A stretch of 13,855 bases of DNA from contig UQDF01000052.1 of NCBI GenBank assembly GCA_900539765.1, positions 1 through 13,855 on the forward strand, in the 5' to 3' direction. Shown here piece after piece: positions 1-7,371 of this stretch. The stretch is from an uncultured Porphyromonas sp. (GTDB taxonomy: Bacteria; Bacteroidota; Bacteroidia; Bacteroidales; Porphyromonadaceae). A program made the position numbers and the translations under genes. The notes under the pieces were generated by a model. It was given only the letters and a program-made list of their open reading frames with translations, was not told the origin of the DNA and did no database searches. The first letter of the stretch is position 1. Each line of letters begins with the position of its first letter.

Positions 1-18
1 GCTTCCTCCGTCACCTGC

Positions 19-49
19 ACTCGTCTTATTGCACAACAACGAGACGAGT
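19..49. repeat. Small inverted repeat
   Basis: ACTCGTCT (19-26) and AGACGAGT (42-49) are perfect 8-nt inverted arms around a 15-nt loop. It could be the terminator of a gene beyond the left edge or part of the repeat cluster that follows. No T-run supports a terminator, and the function is unknown. Confidence 0.35.
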
Positions 50-55
50 AACCCT

Positions 56-173
56 CTGTAGGGGCGCACGGCGAGTATCGAGTGGGAGGGCGTCCGTTGT
101 AGAACGGCAAAACGAGTAATCGGGACACTGTCCCCCTTGACGGGGAGGGACGCTCAGATCGAGCGTCCCTATA
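56..173 (-). repeat. Diverged copy of the GGACGC palindromic repeat
   Basis: Read on the plus strand, this stretch lines up with the reverse complement of the better-preserved element at 13684-13777. Both begin with a CTGTAGGG(A/G)CGCAC arm. Both have GCGTCCGTTGT next, a spacer ending in ACGGGG, and a closing hairpin. The closing hairpin here (146-170) has two perfect 10-nt arms, AGGGACGCTC and GAGCGTCCCT, around the loop AGATC. The first arm is degraded in the middle and the spacer is longer than in the other copy, so this is an old or partial copy. GGGACACTGTCCC at 122-134 is a further small palindrome inside the spacer. The alignment was made by eye. No gene is visible. Confidence 0.6.
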
Positions 174-247
174 TAGAGACGTAACTGGGATGCGGTCTTG
201 CTTTGACACGTACCGCGCCACCCGTTTTGCCTTAGATGGAGTAAATC

Positions 248-410
248 CCTACGTGGCAATTCTCAAACCTCCACGTGGAAAATGAAAAATCTCCACGTAG
301 GCGCGAAATAAAACTTCGGAGGAATCAAACGAAACTTCGGAGGAAATGATTCTCGTCTACGTGGAGATTTTTCTTTTCCTCCGTGGAGATTTTCGATTTT
401 CCACGGAGGC
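248..410 (+). repeat. 165-nt CACGTGG palindromic element, copy 1
   Basis: An intergenic element built from six spaced copies of a CTCCACGTGGAG-like motif, at about 249, 270, 292, 356, 380 and 401. Its core is an inverted repeat, arms 284-306 and 351-373, with 21 of 23 positions pairing. The arms start with GAAAAATCTCC and end with its complement, so either RNA strand would give a long hairpin ending in a U-run. Between the arms AAACTTCGGAGGAA occurs twice (311-324 and 332-345, period 21 nt). The 90-nt core (284-373) matches the reverse complement of 11407-11496 without gaps at 80 of 90 positions, counted by hand. No ORF was found inside. Confidence 0.85.
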
Positions 411-449
411 TTTGCGGAGTTTTGTTAGCTTTTAGCGATTAGCTGTTGT

Positions 450-489
450 CTAGAGATCCTAGTGCCACTAGTAGCACTAGAAACTCTAG
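450..489. repeat. CTAG array with exact 9-nt period (5 sites), copy 1
   Basis: CTAG begins at 450, 459, 468, 477 and 486, exactly every 9 nt, separated by four different pentamers (AGATC, TGCCA, TAGCA, AAACT). Only the tetramer is conserved, so this is not a simple tandem duplication. It is followed by two copies of TCTAATCTCT (499-523 region), a motif that also borders the array at 11286-11334. No coding potential is seen: one frame meets TAG at every unit. CTAG is not especially rare in this genome's genes, so the regular spacing, rather than the tetramer itself, is the unusual part. Confidence 0.8.
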
Positions 490-582
490 ACAAAGCCTCT
501 CTAATCTCTAGCCTCTAATCTCTTGTTTCCCGCTTTACAGTCTGGTGAAGAGACTTTTATCGGACAGCAATACTTTCCAAAC

Positions 583-627
583 GAATAGGGGGGAGCAGGA
601 CTACTCTCCTACTCCCCCCCCTTATTC
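583..627 (-). terminator. Probable terminator after purD
   Basis: A strong hairpin lies 32-76 nt beyond the purD stop codon. The arms GGGGGGAGCAGGA (588-600) and TCCTACTCCCCCC (607-619) pair with one mismatch around the loop CTACTC. GAATA/TATTC extend the base after a small bulge. Reading in the purD direction it is followed by TATTCGTTT, so the T-tract is weak. Position and stability favour a transcription end for the aspS-purD block. It could instead be a processing or stabilising 3' hairpin. Confidence 0.55.
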
Positions 628-658
628 ATCTTGAGGTTATAAACTTATGTGTGTAGCT

Positions 659-2032
659 CTACAGGAGATCGTCGCCGATGTCGTGGCGGTAATTCTTGCC
701 CTCGTAAAGTGTCTGCGTGGCGGTGCGATAGCATGCCTCTTGAGCCTCCTGGATGGTAGTGCCTCGTGCCGTGATAGCGAGGACGCGCCCTCCATTAGTT
801 ACTAGATGCCCCTCCTCACTGGTTGCAGTGCCTGAGTGATAAATGCGTATACCCTCTACAGGATTGGGCAGCTGGATCGGGAAGCCCTTGTCGTAATGTC
901 CAGGATACCCCTTGGAGACGAGGACGAGTGTCATAGCCACCTCGGGAGAGATCTCTAGGTCGTAGCGGGCTACCTGACCCGTCGCCATAGCGATGAGTAG
1001 CTCGAGGAAGTCGCTCTCGATGCGTGGCAGCACCACTTCGGTCTCGGGATCGCCTAGACGGCAGTTGTACTCGATGACGTAGGGATCGCCCGCTACATTC
1101 ATCAGTCCGATGAAAAGGAAACCGACATACTGTATACCCTCCTCTTGCAAGCCCTCTAGCGTAGGACGTATGATGCGCTCCTCGACACGCTGCATAAAGG
1201 CTTCATCGGCAAAAGGTACGGGGCTAACGGCTCCCATACCGCCCGTGTTGGGTCCAGTGTCTCCATCACCGACACGCTTATAGTCCTTGGCAACGGGTAG
1301 GACGCAGTAGTCGGTACCATCAGTAGCAACGAAGACGGAGCACTCGATACCCTCGAGAAACTCCTCGATGACGATGCGCTGACCACGACTGCCATAGAGA
1401 CCGCTGAAGAGTTGACCTAGTCCCTCCTCCGCTTCCTCACGATCTTGGCAGATGAGGACTCCCTTGCCAGCAGCTAGACCGTCAGCCTTGAGGACAAAGG
1501 GAGCCGATAGCTGATCGAGAAATTCCTCCGCCTCCTCGATGTCTTGAGGTCCGAAGGTCTCGTAACTTGCCGTCGGTATGCCGTGACGACGCATGAACTC
1601 CTTGCTGTACTCCTTGCTACCCTCTAGATGAGCACCTGACTTGTCGGGTCCAACGATGAGCAGGTCTGGATGGCGTGCATCTTCCTGCAGGTAGTCAACG
1701 AGTCCATCGACAAGCGGAGCCTCGGGACCGCAAACGAGGAGCGTGACCCCATGTGAGGTGATAAACTCGCTCACCGCCTCATGCTTGGCGGGATTGAGCT
1801 CAGGGACATTGGTACCATAAGCAGCGGTACCCGCATTGCCTGGAGCTATGTAGAGCTTCCTGAGTAGCTTGCTCTCAGCTATGGCTGCAGCCATAGCGCA
1901 CTCGCGCCCACCGCTACCAAGGAGGAGGACGGTCTGAGGAGCTTTTACCATTTCGATCTTAGCGTACTTCATAAATTCAGCGTCTGTAGACTTCTTCTCG
2001 TCTTGCTTTGTGTTGGGATAGATAAGGCTCAT
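659..2032 (-). CDS. purD: Phosphoribosylamine-glycine ligase (GARS)
   Basis: Joins glycine to 5-phosphoribosylamine with ATP, the second step of de novo purine synthesis, in the cytoplasm. Seen in order: the N-terminal nucleotide-binding-like start VLLLGSGGREC (35-45), the ATP-grasp glycine-rich loop KADGLAAGKGV, IEEFLEGIECSVF, the GPNTGGMGAVSP signature, and EYNCRLGDPETE near the metal and ATP site. The longest reading gives 457 residues. The family usually starts a few residues before GSGGRE and is about 420-430 long, so the real start is probably Met28 (codon 1949-1951, giving 430 residues) or Met21. The longest form starts in an ATGA overlap with the ptpA stop, which leaves room for coupled translation. 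The usual His after GSGGRE is Cys here. It is the last gene of the block, with a hairpin terminator beyond it. Product call very secure; start uncertain. Confidence 0.95.
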   Translation of the reverse strand: MSLIYPNTKQDEKKSTDAEFMKYAKIEMVKAPQTVLLLGSGGRECAMAAAIAESKLLRKLYIAPGNAGTAAYGTNVPELNPAKHEAVSEFITSHGVTLLVCGPEAPLVDGLVDYLQEDARHPDLLIVGPDKSGAHLEGSKEYSKEFMRRHGIPTASYETFGPQDIEEAEEFLDQLSAPFVLKADGLAAGKGVLICQDREEAEEGLGQLFSGLYGSRGQRIVIEEFLEGIECSVFVATDGTDYCVLPVAKDYKRVGDGDTGPNTGGMGAVSPVPFADEAFMQRVEERIIRPTLEGLQEEGIQYVGFLFIGLMNVAGDPYVIEYNCRLGDPETEVVLPRIESDFLELLIAMATGQVARYDLEISPEVAMTLVLVSKGYPGHYDKGFPIQLPNPVEGIRIYHSGTATSEEGHLVTNGGRVLAITARGTTIQEAQEACYRTATQTLYEGKNYRHDIGDDLL

Positions 2033-4266
2033 AGGTGTTCGAGGAAGTAACGAGTTATGACATGGTTGAGGTGCACACGGTCGGGTCCGATGACGTTGTG
2101 CTTATGCCCTGGATAGTAGTAGAGGTCGGGATAGGTCTGAGCATCTACACACGCCTTGACAAAGGCTTGCGCATGCTGCCATACGACCACATTGTCGGAG
2201 GTGCCGTGGATGAGGAGGAGACGCCCCTGGAGGTCTTTGGCACGCTCGATGAGGTTGTTTTGCTGATAGCCCTCGGCATTGTCCTGAGGCGAGTCGTTGT
2301 ACCGCTCGCCATACATGATCTCGTATCGAGACCAGTCCATAACGGGTCCACCAGCGACACCCACCTTAAAGGTCTCAGGGTGCGTAAGCATCAGATTGGT
2401 AGTCATAAAGCCTCCGAAGCTCCACCCATACACGCCGATACGATTGCGATCTACATAGGGAAGGCTCTGGAGATACTCGACACCCTTCATCTGATCAGCC
2501 ATCTCGGCTGTACCAACCTGACGATGGATGACCTGCTCGAAGGCGGCACCTCGCTGGGCACTACCACGGTTGTCGACCGTAAAGATGATGTATCCTTGCT
2601 GCGCCATATAAAGGTCCCAGCCCGAGGCGCCCCACTGTGGCGTATTGGTGACTAGCTGGGCATGTGGGCCACCGTAGACGTAGACGATGGCGGGGTACTC
2701 CTTCATCTCGTCAAAGTTAGACGGCGTGATGAGACGGTAGTAAAGCTCGGTCTTACCATCAGCTGCTAGGAGCGTGCCGACGGTGATGGTCGGCATATCT
2801 AGCTTGACCCAAGGGTCAGGCGCTTGGTGTATCAGGCGGAGCTGCAGCCCGTTATTGTCGTGGAGCATGACAGAGCGTGCGATGGTAGCACTCTGCAGCT
2901 GGTCTATATAGTACTGCTTGTCGGGGCTAAAGATCGCTTCGTGCGTCCCCGCTACCTTGCTCAGCTGTATGGTACGTCCTCGCTTGAGGTCGCTCGCGAA
3001 GATGTGTCGCTCGAGGGGTGAGGGGTACGCAGCCTGATAGTATATGCGCTCGCCCTTGGGGTCGAAGCCGTAAATGTCGGTCACCTCGCCCTCCATGTCG
3101 GTAAGCTTGCGGATCAGCTTGCCTGTGCTACTATAGAGGTAAAGCTGGCGGTAACCCTCACGACGGGACTCCCAGACGAACTGCTCGCCTTTGCTCCCAG
3201 GGACAAACATCATCGGGCGCTGTGGCTCGACATAGTGCGCATCAGTCTCCTCAAAGAGCGTCTCGACATGCGATCCTGTCTGAGCATCGTAACCATTGAG
3301 GAAGAGATGGTCTTGTCCCCTATTCAGCTCGGCTATGTAAACCTTCTTGCTGTTGGGATGCCACGCCACGTTCGTCAAGTAATGCTCAGGGTCACCACCT
3401 GTAGCTAGGTAAGTGGTCTGCTGATCCTCTATATGGAAGACTCCTAGCGTCACATGGTGCGAAGGCGTACCCGCCATCGGATAGCGAACGGGCTGGACGA
3501 CCGCTTTGTGCGGTGTCATATCGACGATGGGATAAGGTGCGACCATCGACTGATCCATACGGTAGAAAGCTAGCTGACGACTATCGGGACTCCAGAAGAG
3601 TCCTCCGTCGATGCCGAACTCGTTCTGGTGAACAGACTCGCCATAGACAACTGCAGCCTCAGCCTCGTCTGTAGCAACTAGGATAGGAGCTTGAGGCGCA
3701 CTGCCAGCAGACTGTATGGTGTAGATCAGGAGTGTACCCTCTTCGCTCTTGACTGCTAGATTACGTTCGTTAGGACTGAGCAGCGAGGCTCGTTTTTCGG
3801 TCTTACCCGTGGCGAAGTATCCGACGATCTGCTTTTGCTCTACATCTATTAGGTAGAGTCCCTTGGAGAGCTCCACCTCTAGGTAGTGGCACTGCGGGGT
3901 GAAGTCGTAGGCGATCAGCGGGTAGAGCTTGTCGGTGTCATCGTAGGGCTTGAGGAGCTGGACGAGCTCGTCCTGCGTGAGGACCGTCTGCTCCTGTGCT
4001 CTCGTCGGGGAGTAGACCCGTAGGCTCAGGGAGTTGATGCCCTCTCTACCGTAGTCACCTGGCTCTACCGTATAGGTGTAGCCACTCTGTAGCCAAGCAA
4101 GCCCATAGACAGGCTGCGGGTAGAAATCTGAGCGGAAGGTCTTGCCTCCATAAGTGACAGTCTCAAGGTCTAATGGTTGCTTCGTCTGTCCCTGCAGGAC
4201 CGATGTGAGCGTTAGCGTAAGAGCTCCGAAGAGCCATAGGGCGTAGTGACGCAGTGTGCTATTCAT
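2029..4266 (-). CDS. ptpA: Prolyl tripeptidyl peptidase (S9B serine peptidase)
   Basis: Exported serine peptidase predicted to release X-Y-Pro tripeptides from the N terminus of peptides, feeding amino-acid-based metabolism. A Sec-type signal peptide covers about residues 1-27 (basic start, hydrophobic 9-23, no lipobox Cys). A DPP-IV-like beta-propeller fills roughly 80-480, and the alpha/beta-hydrolase domain 500-745. Ser616 sits in GWSFGG, Asp691 in GTSDN and His723 in GHKHN. The 75- and 32-residue spacings equal those I recall for P. gingivalis PtpA (Ser603, Asp678, His710). Glu216 (VHQNEFGI) and Glu649 (RYEIMYGERY) match the residues that hold the substrate amino terminus there. The single Glu in HQNEF, rather than a DPP-IV EE pair, and whole-length similarity favour PtpA over dipeptidyl peptidase IV. 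It starts 27 nt after the methyltransferase gene and overlaps purD by 4 nt. Confidence 0.93.
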   Translation of the reverse strand: MNSTLRHYALWLFGALTLTLTSVLQGQTKQPLDLETVTYGGKTFRSDFYPQPVYGLAWLQSGYTYTVEPGDYGREGINSLSLRVYSPTRAQEQTVLTQDELVQLLKPYDDTDKLYPLIAYDFTPQCHYLEVELSKGLYLIDVEQKQIVGYFATGKTEKRASLLSPNERNLAVKSEEGTLLIYTIQSAGSAPQAPILVATDEAEAAVVYGESVHQNEFGIDGGLFWSPDSRQLAFYRMDQSMVAPYPIVDMTPHKAVVQPVRYPMAGTPSHHVTLGVFHIEDQQTTYLATGGDPEHYLTNVAWHPNSKKVYIAELNRGQDHLFLNGYDAQTGSHVETLFEETDAHYVEPQRPMMFVPGSKGEQFVWESRREGYRQLYLYSSTGKLIRKLTDMEGEVTDIYGFDPKGERIYYQAAYPSPLERHIFASDLKRGRTIQLSKVAGTHEAIFSPDKQYYIDQLQSATIARSVMLHDNNGLQLRLIHQAPDPWVKLDMPTITVGTLLAADGKTELYYRLITPSNFDEMKEYPAIVYVYGGPHAQLVTNTPQWGASGWDLYMAQQGYIIFTVDNRGSAQRGAAFEQVIHRQVGTAEMADQMKGVEYLQSLPYVDRNRIGVYGWSFGGFMTTNLMLTHPETFKVGVAGGPVMDWSRYEIMYGERYNDSPQDNAEGYQQNNLIERAKDLQGRLLLIHGTSDNVVVWQHAQAFVKACVDAQTYPDLYYYPGHKHNVIGPDRVHLNHVITRYFLEHL

Positions 4267-4293
4267 AGATCAGTATGGAGTGATAGATGTTAC

Positions 4294-5763
4294 TTATTCG
4301 TTGTCGTTTGCTTCAGCTTTATGGACGAAGGTCTCATCGCTGCCGAAGGTTTGGATGTTGGCTCTGTAGCCAGAGCTAGAGGAGCCTGCGGGGTGTGGTC
4401 TTTTCGTGCGCTGTGTGCCACGATGCGCAGACTTATCGTAAGGCTTTTCGTAGGACTTGCCGCCCCGTCCCTTACTATAAGCGGGTTTGTCATAGGCAGT
4501 CCGATGTCTGTGAGACTCTTGCCCTTTACCACGGCGGAAGGCTTCGGCTGGCTCTCTCCGCTGCGGCGCTTCTTCACGCTGAGCGATCTGCTCTTTGTAC
4601 TCCTTATGCTTACCCTCAAAGAGCGTATAGCCACGCAACTCGCAAGGGAGCGATCCATTGTACAGTTCCTCGCGCAGATCGTGCTTGAGTCCGATCGCGT
4701 GAAAGTGCTCTACCTGATGAGCGATGATCCACGCTTGAGCTCCAGCAAACTGGAACTTGAGCGTACGACCGATCATACTATAGAGCTGCTCGAGGTCGTA
4801 GTCTGAGAGACGCTCCCCGTAAGGCGGGTTCATCACGAGCAGACACTTAGGATCAGTCTCCGCCTCGGGGTGTGGCAGATGCTGATCAGCGAAGTCGCCC
4901 ACAGAGAGATCTATGTAGCGAGACATACCCGATCGGGTGACATTGCGCTTAGCCTTGGCAATAGCTTGAGGCGAGAGGTCAGAGCCGTAGATGTGGTAGT
5001 CGAAGGAGCGCTCCGAGGAGTCGTCATTGTACACCTCGCTGCAGAGCTCACTGTCGAAGTCTGGCCACCGCTCGAAGGGGTAGCTCTCACGGTAGATGCC
5101 TGGAGGCGTACCCGTAGCGATCAAGGCAGCCTCCACGAGGAAGGTACCTGACCCGCAGAAGGGATCCATCAGATCGCACTGCCCGTGCCAGCCCGCCTTG
5201 AGGAGGATGCCCGCTGCCAGTACTTCGTTGATAGGAGCACGATCCTGCTCCATACGATAGCCCCGCTTGTGCAGGCTCTCGCCCGAAGAGTCTAGACAGA
5301 GCGTCACATGCTGCTCAGCAATATGTAGGTGGAAGATCAGCTGCGGGTTAGAGAGCTTGACCGAGGGACGCTTCGTGCCACCCGTTTGCTCTCTAAAGTA
5401 ATCGACGATAGCGTCTTTCGTCTTATAGACGACGTAGCGACTATGCTTGAAGGTCGATGAGTAGACCACGGCATCGACCGCAAAGGTCATATCGGCTGTG
5501 AGCCATTGGCTCCAGTCGAAGTTTAGCAACGTCGTGTAGAGGATGTCTATATCCTCCGCATCAAACTCATAGATAGGTCTCAGCACCTTAAGTGCTGTGC
5601 GGAGGTACAGATTGGACTTGTAGAGCATCTTAAGATCTCCTTCGTAAGAGACCATGCGACGTCCTATCTGTATATTGTCTGCACCGAGGGCTGTCAATTC
5701 TTGTTCCAGTACTGGCTCCAGCCCTGGGAGCGTCTTGGCGATCATGGGAAAGGTCTTCGTCAT
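4294..5763 (-). CDS. THUMP-domain RNA guanine-N2 methyltransferase (RlmL N-half-like)
   Basis: SAM-dependent RNA methyltransferase of the UPF0020 family, related to the N-terminal half of E. coli RlmL, which makes m2G in 23S rRNA. Visible parts are an N-terminal ferredoxin-like/THUMP region (about 1-160), the link LHKRGYR (164-170), SAM motif I DPFCGSGTF (200-208) and catalytic NPPYGERL (312-319) of an exocyclic-amine methyltransferase. The E. coli protein carries a second methyltransferase domain (RlmK) that is absent here. Instead residues about 395-489 form a low-complexity tail rich in Arg, Lys, Gly, Tyr and Ser (KGRGGKSYEKPYDKSAHRG), probably disordered and RNA-binding. The exact target base is inferred and could be tRNA. 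It starts 43 nt after tilS. A TACTTTTA at 5787-5794 (minus strand) is a one-mismatch -7 promoter candidate, too weak to list separately. Confidence 0.88.
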   Translation of the reverse strand: MTKTFPMIAKTLPGLEPVLEQELTALGADNIQIGRRMVSYEGDLKMLYKSNLYLRTALKVLRPIYEFDAEDIDILYTTLLNFDWSQWLTADMTFAVDAVVYSSTFKHSRYVVYKTKDAIVDYFREQTGGTKRPSVKLSNPQLIFHLHIAEQHVTLCLDSSGESLHKRGYRMEQDRAPINEVLAAGILLKAGWHGQCDLMDPFCGSGTFLVEAALIATGTPPGIYRESYPFERWPDFDSELCSEVYNDDSSERSFDYHIYGSDLSPQAIAKAKRNVTRSGMSRYIDLSVGDFADQHLPHPEAETDPKCLLVMNPPYGERLSDYDLEQLYSMIGRTLKFQFAGAQAWIIAHQVEHFHAIGLKHDLREELYNGSLPCELRGYTLFEGKHKEYKEQIAQREEAPQRREPAEAFRRGKGQESHRHRTAYDKPAYSKGRGGKSYEKPYDKSAHRGTQRTKRPHPAGSSSSGYRANIQTFGSDETFVHKAEANDNE

Positions 5764-5806
5764 GCTTTATAAGTCGGTTCTAGCTGTAAAAGTACAAAAT
5801 AAACGG

Positions 5807-7291
5807 CTAACGAGCTACCGTATGTAGCTCCGTGCATCCCTCAAAAGGATCTGATAATGTAGGTGTGAAGGTGATCTCCGCCCAGCGACGAGTCTGTGGC
5901 GTGAGCTGGTAGTCAGCGCTGCGACACACGCCGACCAGCCACAGCGTGGTGCCTGTATGGTTGTCAATGAGTTGCACCGTAGCCGCTCTGCGTGAGGGTA
6001 GCACCTTAGCGTCGCGTAGGAGCTTCGCTAGCTGCTTGCGCCCTTTCATGCCCAGCGGTACGACCCATTGCTCACCATCGGTAGAGGCGCTAAGCTGTAG
6101 TTGAGGCATTGCTGCTCGAAGCTGGTCGTAGTCGACCAAGTAACTGTAAGGCGTAAGCGTCCGAGTCGCAGGCGGTGACATCTCCGAGCAGTCGTGTACC
6201 GCTATCTCTATCGATCCTAGCGGGTGATCCAGCACGGCTCCCGCTTGCCAGCTCTCGATAGCTGGTAGCTCTAGGCAAAAGTTAGTCGCCTGCTCCAGGC
6301 GCGCTAGGGTCTCACTCGTCGTGCCTATCAGATAGCCACGATAACGCTCGATGATCCCCCTGCGGCCCTCGTAGCGAGCATAGCTGTCGGCACGCTCAGA
6401 CTTTGTGCAGTCCATCAGAAGTTGCTGTAGCACCAAGCGGTCGCAGTCGATCGCTGCGAAGTGGCTATAGAGGAGTGCAAGCGGAGCTATCTGCTGACGG
6501 AGCCATGCGATCCCTAGCGGCAGACTGTCATCTGCGGGGAGGGTACTCTTTATATAGTAGTCCTGCAGCTGCTCCAAGTCACGCAGGATATGGATCGTCG
6601 AGGCGACCGCCTGGTCAAAGGAGGGGTTAAGCTGATCAAAGAGTGGACGCAACGTATGCCGGACGAAGTTGCGCCTTATGGTTGTGTCCGCATTCGTCGA
6701 GTCTGTCACAAAAGGCTGCTCAGCGATACGTAAGAAGTCATAGATAAGTCGAGGCGGTGTGTCTATGAGCGGACGAATATACTTACCCTCCTCACGGACA
6801 GGAAGCATACCTCGCAGTCCCCGCACCCCCGCCCCTTGGGAGAGGTTGATTAAGAGTTGCTCCACATTGTCCTCCAGATGATGCCCCAATGCGATACACT
6901 GCGCATCATACCGCACATACAACTCGTCAAAGAAGTCGTACCTCAGCTCTCGCGCCGCCATCTCTACGCTCACCCCTTTGTGCGCAGCCGCATAGCCATA
7001 AGTGTCAAAAGAGGCTCGCTCTAGTGTCACCCCCAGCTTGTCACAAAGCTCTGCGACAAAGGCCTCGTCACGATCACTCTCCTCCCCTCGCAGGTGAAAG
7101 TTGCAATGCACCGCCACACAGCGGTACCCTAAAAGCAAAAGCCCCCACAGAAGTGCCGTCGAGTCGGCACCTCCGCTGAGGGCTATGATGACCACCCGCT
7201 GGCTCTGTCGGTCTAGCAGATCATACTGCTCGATCGTGCGACGCATCTGATGCACCAAAGCATGATTGAGTAGCGTACGTCGCTGAGACAC
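5807..7291 (-). CDS. tilS: tRNA(Ile)-lysidine synthase
   Basis: Modifies C34 of the CAU-anticodon tRNA(Ile) to lysidine using ATP and lysine, so that it reads AUA and accepts isoleucine; normally essential. The PP-loop SGGADS is at 39-44, VHCNFHLRGEESD at 61-73, GHHLEDNVEQLLINL at 136-150 and RRNFVRH at 206-212. These define the N-terminal ATP-pyrophosphatase domain. The rest (about 220-494) covers the substrate-binding and C-terminal domains, with GRKQLAKLLRDAKVLPSRR at 417-435 typical of the C-terminal region. Full length for the family. The longest reading begins with GTG at 7289-7291. An in-frame ATG at 7244-7246 (Met16, MRRTIEQYDLL) leaves a more usual distance to the PP-loop and may be the true start. 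It lies 80 nt after the zinc-ribbon gene, the widest gap in the block. Confidence 0.95.
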   Translation of the reverse strand: MSQRRTLLNHALVHQMRRTIEQYDLLDRQSQRVVIIALSGGADSTALLWGLLLLGYRCVAVHCNFHLRGEESDRDEAFVAELCDKLGVTLERASFDTYGYAAAHKGVSVEMAARELRYDFFDELYVRYDAQCIALGHHLEDNVEQLLINLSQGAGVRGLRGMLPVREEGKYIRPLIDTPPRLIYDFLRIAEQPFVTDSTNADTTIRRNFVRHTLRPLFDQLNPSFDQAVASTIHILRDLEQLQDYYIKSTLPADDSLPLGIAWLRQQIAPLALLYSHFAAIDCDRLVLQQLLMDCTKSERADSYARYEGRRGIIERYRGYLIGTTSETLARLEQATNFCLELPAIESWQAGAVLDHPLGSIEIAVHDCSEMSPPATRTLTPYSYLVDYDQLRAAMPQLQLSASTDGEQWVVPLGMKGRKQLAKLLRDAKVLPSRRAATVQLIDNHTGTTLWLVGVCRSADYQLTPQTRRWAEITFTPTLSDPFEGCTELHTVAR

Positions 7292-7371
7292 AGTGCGGGA
7301 GAGATAAATGTCGTAAAGGGAGAAAACGGGCGATAGAGCATCCGAAGAGTCTAGTCGCCAGAAGTGGAGAT

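Noticed and set aside
26..259. 77-codon minus-strand reading frame at the left edge
   Set aside because: It runs through the palindromic repeat, has low-complexity Arg/Gln-rich composition, no family resemblance and no plausible upstream signal.
450..489. CTAG arrays considered as CRISPR-like repeats
   Set aside because: The repeat is only 4 nt with 5-nt spacers and no cas genes; it does not fit any CRISPR architecture.
2035..2655. 206-codon plus-strand frame opposite ptpA
   Set aside because: Fully antisense to conserved catalytic-domain codons of ptpA; a frame shadow caused by codon bias.
2029..4266. Alternative call of dipeptidyl peptidase IV for the S9 peptidase
   Set aside because: The Glu context HQNEFGI, the catalytic spacings and whole-length resemblance fit PtpA; the DPP-IV double-Glu motif is missing.
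4246..4806. 186-codon plus-strand frame with a hydrophobic stretch
   Set aside because: Antisense to the 3' end of the methyltransferase gene, including its repetitive basic tail; no recognisable domain.
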